From Ruminococcus sp. UBA6407 (lineage in GTDB: Bacteria > Bacillota > Clostridia > Oscillospirales > Ruminococcaceae): a stretch of 38,060 bases of DNA. The DNA is taken from positions 14,962 to 53,021 of the forward strand of contig DJPR01000028.1 of the NCBI GenBank assembly GCA_002438605.1, in the 5' to 3' direction. Numbering within the stretch: the stretch's first letter is position 1; each line of letters starts with the position of its first letter. Of this stretch, positions 32,460-38,060 are shown piece after piece. A program made the position numbers and the translations under genes. The notes beneath the pieces are model-generated. The model was not told the origin of the DNA and did no database searches. It saw only the letters and a program-made list of their open reading frames with translations.

Positions 32460-33634
32460 TATATTTTACCCAGAACCTTCTCGTACTCATCAACAATATA
32501 GTCCCAGCTGTACCAATCAGCAATACGCTTTTTAGCTGCCGCACCATATGATGCAATCTGTTCTTCACTCATAGCGTCAGCAGAATTAATGAGCTTTGCA
32601 AGACTTCCGTTTCGCTTATCCCAGTATAATGCCGCATCTTCGCCAACCTCACGATTAAATCCGACATTGAGAAGAAGATTTAAGTCTGTTGAACCAAGGG
32701 CCTCAAGCAGACTCGGATTTGTACCGCCAACCTCATGTCCATGAAAATATCCGTACGCATTTTCACGAATTTTTTTAAGCAGTTCCTGGTCATAAACAGT
32801 TCCAACAAACTTAATTCTTTTATCCTTGCTGAAATCAAGCTTCTCATTAAGCTCGTTAAGGAATTTATCGTCAGCAGTTGTAATTATAGCAAAATTCTTC
32901 TCTGTTTTAGATGCCATGAATTCCCTTATCATTGTTTCAAAGTTGTTTTCAGGAACGAAACGTCCTACAACAAGATAATATTCCTTAGCTTTAAGTCCCT
33001 TTGATTTATACCAATCAAGGAGCTTTGCATCATCATCAGCAAGCTTTGATTTAACCGTATCAGAGCCATAAGCAATAAACGTAGTCTTTGGATTATACTG
33101 ACTGTATTCTGTTTTTATATACTTCTCAATGTTTTTGCTGTCACAAATAAGCAGGTCAGCATGCTTAACCATGAGCTGTTCTGAATACTTCCAATACTTG
33201 CGGACAGGCTTGCTCCATTTTGCTCTTTTCCACTCGTGTCCGTCAGGATTTACATAGAGCTTTCCTCCAAGCTGCTCAATCTGTCTTTTATATTTTGCAA
33301 CAAATATGCCTATACGGCAGGCAAGCACATATACAATCGGATGCTTGATATTATGCTTTTTAATATATTCAATAGAATACTTGAGAGCGTCTGTATCATA
33401 GAAAATCGCTCTTGCAGCACCTAATTTTTTCCACTTTATATTAAAGCAATGTGCATTATTATATGTAAATTCGGCTTTATCCTCATCAACTGCACATGCA
33501 ACGTGATACTTCATTTTATCACTTTTTCTGTATTCTGTAAGTTTATCAACAAACGTTTCAAATCCACCATAATTAGCAGGAATCCCCTTACATCCCACTA
33601 TAAACACATGCTGTATATTATCATTACTACTCAA
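32459..33634 (-). CDS. Cps2T/WchF-like rhamnosyltransferase (DUF1972 + GT4)
   Basis: The 391-residue protein begins with FIVGCKGIPANYGGFETFVDKL, the DUF1972 signature of Cps2T/WchF transferases that attach beta-1,4-L-rhamnose to a lipid-linked glucose in streptococcal capsules. The C-terminal half has a GT4 fold with YFHGHEVGGTNPSLLEALG holding the E-x7-E type donor site. The adjacent dTDP-rhamnose genes support rhamnose as donor. The start appears to be TTG at 33632-33634 with GAGGAG about 9 nt upstream; no in-frame ATG lies near. It would normally act second, after an initiating glucose-phosphate transferase that is not in this window. Confidence 0.9.
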   Translation of the reverse strand: MSSNDNIQHVFIVGCKGIPANYGGFETFVDKLTEYRKSDKMKYHVACAVDEDKAEFTYNNAHCFNIKWKKLGAARAIFYDTDALKYSIEYIKKHNIKHPIVYVLACRIGIFVAKYKRQIEQLGGKLYVNPDGHEWKRAKWSKPVRKYWKYSEQLMVKHADLLICDSKNIEKYIKTEYSQYNPKTTFIAYGSDTVKSKLADDDAKLLDWYKSKGLKAKEYYLVVGRFVPENNFETMIREFMASKTEKNFAIITTADDKFLNELNEKLDFSKDKRIKFVGTVYDQELLKKIRENAYGYFHGHEVGGTNPSLLEALGSTDLNLLLNVGFNREVGEDAALYWDKRNGSLAKLINSADAMSEEQIASYGAAAKKRIADWYSWDYIVDEYEKVLGKI

Positions 33635-33651
33635 AGCAATTTACTCCTCTT

Positions 33652-34260
33652 TCAGAACTTAAAAGTATCTTTAATGCCAACCCATTTTTTATCTTTATCA
33701 CTAAGGTTGAGCTTTGTGGCATCGGAAAGCATATATCCCTCAGAATCAGCACTTCCGCTGTATTCTCCAACAAGCTGCGGCCATTTAATGTCAATTTCAG
33801 GGTCATTCCATGCAAGTCCGCCCTCATCACCGGGGTGGTAGAAATCAGTACATTTATAGCAAAATTCAGCAATATCGGAAAGAACAAGGAAACCGTGTGC
33901 AAAGCCCTCCGGAATATAAAACTGCTTTTTATTTTCCTCTGTAAGCTCAACACCAAACCATTTGCCGTAGGTTTCAGAATCACTTCTGAGGTCAACAGCA
34001 ACATCAAAAACACTGCCCTTAATTACACGAACGAGCTTTCCCTGAGGAAACTGTTTTTGAAAATGAAGTCCTCTGAGAACTCCTTTGACGGAACATGACT
34101 GATTGTCCTGAACAAACACCATATCCAGACCGGCTTCATTCATGTCATTCTGATTATATGTTTCCATAAAGTAGCCTCGGTTATCTCCATGAACCGCAGG
34201 TTCTATAATACAAAGGCCATTTATGCCCCCGACATTTTTTTCAACCTTTATTTGTCCCAT
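33652..34260 (-). CDS. rfbC: dTDP-4-dehydrorhamnose 3,5-epimerase
   Basis: The 202-residue cupin enzyme epimerises C3 and C5 of dTDP-4-keto-6-deoxyglucose, the third step to dTDP-L-rhamnose. Motifs are HGDNRGYFMETYN, QDNQSCSVKGVLRGLHFQ with the active-site His, and IPEGFAHGFLVLSDIAEF. The length is normal for the family (about 180-205). ATG overlaps the rfbD stop by one base (TGATG, 34258-34262). All four rfb genes are present in the order A-B-(tagD-like)-D-C. Confidence 0.96.
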   Translation of the reverse strand: MGQIKVEKNVGGINGLCIIEPAVHGDNRGYFMETYNQNDMNEAGLDMVFVQDNQSCSVKGVLRGLHFQKQFPQGKLVRVIKGSVFDVAVDLRSDSETYGKWFGVELTEENKKQFYIPEGFAHGFLVLSDIAEFCYKCTDFYHPGDEGGLAWNDPEIDIKWPQLVGEYSGSADSEGYMLSDATKLNLSDKDKKWVGIKDTFKF

Positions 34261-35132
34261 CAGACCTCTATCTCCTTTAAATATCTTTCAAGAGCATTCT
34301 GCCATGACGGCAGCGGCTCAAAGCCGTTTTCAGTCAGCTTGCTTTTATCCATTCTGCTGTTTGACGGACGTTTTGCTTTTGCAGGATAACAATCCGCACT
34401 TACAGGACTTACACTGACTTTTTTATAAATCGGATTTATATTTCCTGCCTGTCTGAAAATCTCACAGGCAAAATCATACCAGCTTATATATCCGCCCTCG
34501 TTTGTAGCATGATAACGTCCGTACTTATCGGATTCTGCCATATCAACAAGCAGTCTTGCCAGGTCATAAGTATATGTAGGCGTTCCTATCTGGTCATTTA
34601 CTACAGTAAGGGAGTCTCTTGATTTTCCGAGATTAAGCATTGTTTTAATAAAATTCTTGCCGTTTACTCCAAAAACCCACGCTATTCTTACTATGAAAAA
34701 CTTTTCAAGATTTTTTTCAACAGCAAGCTCACCCTCATACTTAGTCTGACCATAAACATTCAGCGGACTTCTTTCATCATCAGGTTTCCACGGATTTTCA
34801 CCCTGACCGTCAAAAACATAGTCAGTTGAAATATAAATCATTTTGCAGTCAAGCTTTTTGCATGCTTTAGCAATATTTTCAGTACCGTCTGCATTTACAG
34901 CCCTTACTTTATCAATATTTTCTTCATCTTCAGCAGCATCAACAGCAGTCCATGCTGCACAATGTATAACCGCATCCGGATTTACCCTGCTGATAAACTC
35001 ATCAACAGCTTCAGCGTCAGTTATATCCAATTCCTCAACATCAGTTCCGACAGCTTCATGTCCTCTTTTTTCAAGCTCATTCATAACATCAAAGCCAAGC
35101 TGTCCCTTTATTCCTGTTACAAAAACCTTCAT
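34260..35132 (-). CDS. rfbD: dTDP-4-dehydrorhamnose reductase
   Basis: The 290-residue protein reduces dTDP-4-keto-L-rhamnose with NADPH, completing dTDP-L-rhamnose. It has VTGIKGQLGFDV for cofactor binding, YISTDYVFDG as the active-site Ser/Thr strand, and YGQTKYEGE with the Y-x3-K pair. The GGYISWYDFACEIFR segment is typical of RmlD. ATG 35130-35132 has GGAGG 5 nt upstream. It lies between tagD-like and rfbC genes. Confidence 0.96.
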   Translation of the reverse strand: MKVFVTGIKGQLGFDVMNELEKRGHEAVGTDVEELDITDAEAVDEFISRVNPDAVIHCAAWTAVDAAEDEENIDKVRAVNADGTENIAKACKKLDCKMIYISTDYVFDGQGENPWKPDDERSPLNVYGQTKYEGELAVEKNLEKFFIVRIAWVFGVNGKNFIKTMLNLGKSRDSLTVVNDQIGTPTYTYDLARLLVDMAESDKYGRYHATNEGGYISWYDFACEIFRQAGNINPIYKKVSVSPVSADCYPAKAKRPSNSRMDKSKLTENGFEPLPSWQNALERYLKEIEV

Positions 35133-35148
35133 TTTTCCTCCGAATCAC

Positions 35149-35583
35149 TTATCCGCTGACTTTATTTTCTTTAACGGTACGCAGTTCGGTTGAAGATATA
35201 TCAGGAGTATGCGGAAGATAAACCACATCTATCCCGTAAGACGAAAGTTCTGATTCTGTCTTGTTCCAGCGTTCCGAGTCTTTCCAGTCATCACCGATAA
35301 AAACTGCATCAAATTTAAGTTTTTTGAATATCTCCACCTTATCAAGAGTGGATACAACAACCGCTTTATCAACCGCTTTAATATTTTCAACGATTTTTCG
35401 GCGATCTTCCTGACAAATTACAGGAACTTTATTTTTATAGCTCTGCACAAGCTCGTCTGCATTAACTCCGACTATAAGATAATCACAATACTGCTTTGCA
35501 GAATTTATTAAATTCAAATGACCTATATGAAACATATCATATACGCCCTGAGTGTATCCAATTTTATATCTTTTCATGTCCAT
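35149..35583 (-). CDS. Glycerol-3-phosphate cytidylyltransferase-like (TagD family)
   Basis: The 144-residue protein has the cytidylyltransferase fold: IGYTQGVYDMFHIGHLNLI with the H-x-G-H site, then FIGDDWKDSERW, and the C-terminal ISSTELR. TagD makes CDP-glycerol from CTP and glycerol-3-phosphate for teichoic acid synthesis. The protein is slightly longer than TagD and its substrate could be another small phospho-alcohol. Its placement inside the rfb genes, with two TagF-type transferases downstream, supports CDP-glycerol supply. Two in-frame ATGs (35583 and 35577) are both reachable from AGGG at about 35588; I give the first. Confidence 0.88.
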   Translation of the reverse strand: MDMKRYKIGYTQGVYDMFHIGHLNLINSAKQYCDYLIVGVNADELVQSYKNKVPVICQEDRRKIVENIKAVDKAVVVSTLDKVEIFKKLKFDAVFIGDDWKDSERWNKTESELSSYGIDVVYLPHTPDISSTELRTVKENKVSG

Positions 35584-35595
35584 ATTTCCCTTTAA

Positions 35596-36627
35596 TCAGC
35601 TTATACGGCCATTATCCTTATACATCTTGTCAAAATACTTCTGATATTCACCTGAAATTATGTCCTGCCACCATTTTTTATTTTCAAGATACCATTTTAT
35701 TGTAAGCTTGATTCCCTCTTCAAAAGATGTTTCAGGAGTCCAGCCAAGCTCACTCTGAATTTTTGCAGGGTCAATTGCATAACGCATATCATGTCCCGGT
35801 CTGTCCGTAACATAAGTTATAAGACTTTCAGGCTTTCCAAGTTCTTTAAGAATAGTTTTTACAACGTCAATATTCGACCTTTCGTTATGACCGCCGACAT
35901 TATAAACCTCACCTTCTCTGCCATTACGCATAACAAGGTCTATTGCTTTACAATGGTCTTTAACATAAAGCCAGTCACGAACATTCTCACCCTTGCCGTA
36001 AACCGGAAGCGACTCATCAGCCAAAGCTCTGCTTATCATAAGCGGAATCAGCTTTTCGGGAAAATGATACGGGCCGTAATTGTTTGAACATCTAGTAATG
36101 GAAACCGGAAGTTTATACGTTCTGTAATATGCCAGCACTAACAAGTCAGCACCTGCTTTTGATGAACTGTAAGGACTGCTTGTATGTATAGGCGTATCCT
36201 CAGTAAAGAAAAGGTCAGGTCTGTCTAGAGGAAGATCACCGTAAACCTCATCAGTCGACACCTGATGATAACGCTTTATGCCATACTTGCGGCAAGCATC
36301 CATAAGAACCTGAGTTCCCATAATATTTGTTTGCAGGAAAATTTCAGGATTTTCAATAGAACGGTCAACATGAGATTCAGCCGCAAAGTTAACGACAATA
36401 TCAGGCTTTTCTTCTTCAAAAAGCTGTTCAACTGCTTTTCTGTCAGCAATATCAGCCTTTACAAATCTGAAGTTCGGAAGCTTCATTGCTGCTTCAAGTG
36501 TTGAAAGATTACCCGCATAAGTCAGCTTGTCAAGACAAATTATTCTGTCCTCAGGATGATTTTCAAGCTGATAATATACAAAATTCGAGCCGATAAAACC
36601 GGCTCCGCCTGTAACGATAATATTCAT
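35596..36627 (-). CDS. rfbB: dTDP-glucose 4,6-dehydratase
   Basis: The 343-residue enzyme oxidises and dehydrates dTDP-glucose to dTDP-4-keto-6-deoxyglucose using bound NAD. Motifs: VTGGAGFIGSNFVYY at the N-terminus, NFAAESHVDRSIENP, HQVSTDEVYGDLP, and YSSSKAGADLLV with the Y-x3-K pair, then RCSNNYGPYHFPEKLIP. ATG 36625-36627 has AGGAG 7 nt upstream. It follows rfbA by 23 bp. The sequence is full length and looks active. Confidence 0.97.
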   Translation of the reverse strand: MNIIVTGGAGFIGSNFVYYQLENHPEDRIICLDKLTYAGNLSTLEAAMKLPNFRFVKADIADRKAVEQLFEEEKPDIVVNFAAESHVDRSIENPEIFLQTNIMGTQVLMDACRKYGIKRYHQVSTDEVYGDLPLDRPDLFFTEDTPIHTSSPYSSSKAGADLLVLAYYRTYKLPVSITRCSNNYGPYHFPEKLIPLMISRALADESLPVYGKGENVRDWLYVKDHCKAIDLVMRNGREGEVYNVGGHNERSNIDVVKTILKELGKPESLITYVTDRPGHDMRYAIDPAKIQSELGWTPETSFEEGIKLTIKWYLENKKWWQDIISGEYQKYFDKMYKDNGRIS

Positions 36628-36650
36628 TTAATACTCCTACTCCCCTGTTA

Positions 36651-37547
36651 TTAGTGAAGAACATCAAGATATTTGCCGCTGATTACGTCCATAAGATATT
36701 GACCATATTGGTTTTTTTTCAAGGTTTCATAAGCGGCAAGCACATCATCTTTTGTAATCCAGCCGTTAAGATAAGCTATTTCCTCAAGACAAGCAATTTT
36801 TCTATGCTGATGGTCTTCAACGGTTTTCACAAAATTTGAAGCTTCTACAAGGCTTTCGTGAGTACCCGTATCAAGCCAGGTAAATCCTTGTCCGAGAAGT
36901 TCTACTGAAAGTCCGTTATTTTCAAGATAAATTCTATTAAGATCTGTAATTTCAAGTTCATTTCTTGCTGAGGGTTTAAGTCCTTTTGCATACTCAACCA
37001 CTCTGTTATCATAAAAATAAAGTCCTGTAACGCAATAGTTGCTCTTTGGCTTTTCAGGCTTTTCCTCAATTGAAATTGCCTTGCCGTTCTCATCAAATTC
37101 AACAATTCCGAATCTCTCAGGATCGTCAACATAATAACCGAAAACTGTTGCAAGATTTTGTTTTTCTGCTCTTTCAACAGCCTGACGAAGTCTTTTTTTC
37201 AAGCCATGTCCTGCAAAAATATTATCTCCGAGAATCATTGCTGCACAGTCTTCACCAATAAAATCCTCAGCTATTATAAAAGCCTGAGCCAATCCGTCCG
37301 GTGACGGCTGAACCTTATATGAAAGAGATATTCCGAACTGACTGCCGTCACCCAAAAGCTCCTGAAATCTTGGAGTATCACTTGGTGTACTTATTATAAG
37401 TATGTCACGTATTCCGGCATTCATAAGAACTGACATCGGATAATATATCATCGGCTTATCATAAACAGGAAGAAGCTGTTTGGAAGTTACTCTCGTCAAA
37501 GGATAGAGTCTTGTTCCTGAGCCTCCGGAAAGAATTATACCTTTCAT
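36651..37547 (-). CDS. rfbA: Glucose-1-phosphate thymidylyltransferase
   Basis: The 298-residue enzyme makes dTDP-glucose from dTTP and glucose-1-phosphate, the first step toward dTDP-L-rhamnose. It starts [18 protein letters not shown] with the G-x-G-T-R-L nucleotide loop, then [30 protein letters not shown] with the catalytic Asp, and [14 protein letters not shown] 37545-37547 has a GGGGGA site about 7 nt upstream. It is the first gene of the 16-gene cluster, about 120 bp downstream of a near-consensus promoter. Confidence 0.97.
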   Translation of the reverse strand: MKGIILSGGSGTRLYPLTRVTSKQLLPVYDKPMIYYPMSVLMNAGIRDILIISTPSDTPRFQELLGDGSQFGISLSYKVQPSPDGLAQAFIIAEDFIGEDCAAMILGDNIFAGHGLKKRLRQAVERAEKQNLATVFGYYVDDPERFGIVEFDENGKAISIEEKPEKPKSNYCVTGLYFYDNRVVEYAKGLKPSARNELEITDLNRIYLENNGLSVELLGQGFTWLDTGTHESLVEASNFVKTVEDHQHRKIACLEEIAYLNGWITKDDVLAAYETLKKNQYGQYLMDVISGKYLDVLH

Positions 37548-37613
37548 TATTAATCCCCCGTATATTTAAAGTTCTATAAAAATACTGCATTTTGCTTTGT
37601 AAACTAAAAATAT

Positions 37614-37662
37614 GCTTATTGCCTTAACATAATTAATCATGTTCAAAAAATCTGCAATAAGC
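37614..37662 (-). promoter_or_regulatory. Leader hairpin of the polysaccharide operon
   Basis: In the transcript, GCTTATTGC (37662-37654) pairs with GCAATAAGC (37622-37614), with an inner AACAT/ATGTT stem (37626-37643). ATATTTTT follows. It resembles a weak intrinsic terminator in the leader; it has few GC pairs. Confidence 0.45.
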
Positions 37663-37675
37663 TATACCATTTACT

Positions 37676-37704
37676 ATTATAGCATGCCTCTTTCTTAAAG
37701 TCAA
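37676..37704 (-). promoter_or_regulatory. Main promoter of the polysaccharide operon
   Basis: On the minus strand, TTGACT (37704-37699) and TATAAT (37681-37676) are separated by exactly 17 bp, a near-consensus sigma-A promoter. The predicted leader to rfbA is about 120 nt. Confidence 0.85.
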
Positions 37705-37912
37705 CAAAAAACTCCTTTTTCCAATAAATCAACAAATTGCTCATATAATACTATATTTAAATTTGTGAATTAAACTTAAAGCAACAGCAACTAATATAAC
37801 ATTTCAAATTACAGAAAGCAGCTTAAAATCGACATTATGCACAAAATATCAGTCCTAACAATGTGCATATAAACAAATTTTTAAAACAAACGCTTATTTT
37901 TTTCTATTCCCT

Positions 37913-37940
37913 TTGACTTTTTGTAAAATAATGCTATAAT
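37913..37940 (+). promoter_or_regulatory. Rightward promoter toward the window edge
   Basis: TTGACT (37913-37918) and TATAAT (37935-37940) are separated by 16 bp. The downstream gene would lie outside the window, and repeat copy J would be in its leader. Confidence 0.7.
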
Positions 37941-38003
37941 GTATTAAAAGATTTAATGTAGTTTGCATAAATTTTAAATCTCAGTTTTCATATAGCATTT
38001 TTA

Positions 38004-38060
38004 AGGCACACCCTATTAAGGCAATACCGCACAAAGATTGTGCGGCAGAAACGCAGATAT
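38004..38060. repeat. Palindromic intergenic repeat, copy J (at window edge)
   Basis: CCGCACAA (38027-38034) pairs with TTGTGCGG (38038-38045), preceded by TTAAGGCAATA and followed by CAGAAACGCAGATAT. Positions 38019-38060 are the inverted counterpart of 23-64 (39 of 42 bases equal). The element probably continues beyond the window. Confidence 0.8.

Larger units (their letters stand above)
37548..38060. other. 513 bp region upstream of the polysaccharide operon
   Basis: It contains the leftward operon promoter (37676-37704), a leader hairpin (37614-37662), a rightward promoter (37913-37940) and repeat copy J (38004-38060). No coding frame with a ribosome site is visible. The rightward promoter implies a plus-strand gene beyond the window edge. 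Confidence 0.75.

Noticed and set aside
1..38060. Composite transposon bounded by the inverted end copies
   Set aside because: The enclosed genes are mainly housekeeping, no transposase or target duplication is visible, and similar repeats occur throughout the window.

Overview
The window looks like low-GC Firmicutes chromosome, most likely from the Ruminococcus / Oscillospiraceae group. The evidence is AT-rich intergenic DNA, strong AGGAGG ribosome sites, TTGACA/TATAAT-type promoters with 17 bp spacers, a coaD-rsmD neighbourhood, and Gram-positive style lipoproteins and phosphopolyol (teichoic-acid-like) transferases. The genus is an inference from gene types; no rRNA or tRNA was seen.

Layout. 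(1) 113-4046, minus strand: purine genes purE-purC-purF-purM. The PurF homologue has Gly where the glutaminase Cys nucleophile should be. (2) 4113-6173, minus: a membrane-anchored WG-repeat-like protein and a polyprenyl-phosphate type glycosyltransferase. (3) 6674-10358, plus: a large, repetitive, mostly disordered protein with an N-terminal His/Cys putative zinc site, followed by a TPR protein. I recognise no family for the first. (4) 10535-12428, minus: an AraC/GyrI-like regulator and a lipoprotein; then a divergent MATE exporter (12627-14006, plus). (5) 14259-16933, plus: rsmD-coaD-coiled-coil protein-CmpB-like membrane protein, then an Lrp/AsnC regulator with a terminator hairpin in its leader. 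(6) 16943-18236, minus: a membrane protein and an SDR enzyme; 18519-19769, plus: a SurA/PrsA-like lipoprotein. (7) 19846-37547, minus: a Wzx/Wzy-type surface polysaccharide locus of 17 genes. Sixteen of them (rfbA to wzx) appear to be one transcript from a near-consensus promoter at 37676-37704; the Wzz-like gene probably has its own promoter.

How the polysaccharide genes fit together: rfbABCD make dTDP-L-rhamnose, used by a Cps2T/WchF-like rhamnosyltransferase. A TagD-like and a TarI/IspD-like cytidylyltransferase probably supply CDP-activated polyols to two TagF/TagB-type phosphotransferases. Further decoration is suggested by a hexapeptide acetyltransferase, a pyruvyl-transferase family protein, a membrane acyltransferase and a GT2 enzyme. 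Wzx flips, Wzy polymerises and Wzz sets length. No initiating sugar-phosphate transferase is visible here.

A second layer is a dispersed family of small palindromic elements: CACCGYACAAAG and its complement around a short loop, often bounded by TTAAGGCA/TGCCTTAA. At least nine full or degenerate copies lie between genes. Some sit directly downstream of predicted promoters, some supply or abut stop codons, and extended inverted copies lie at both ends of the window.
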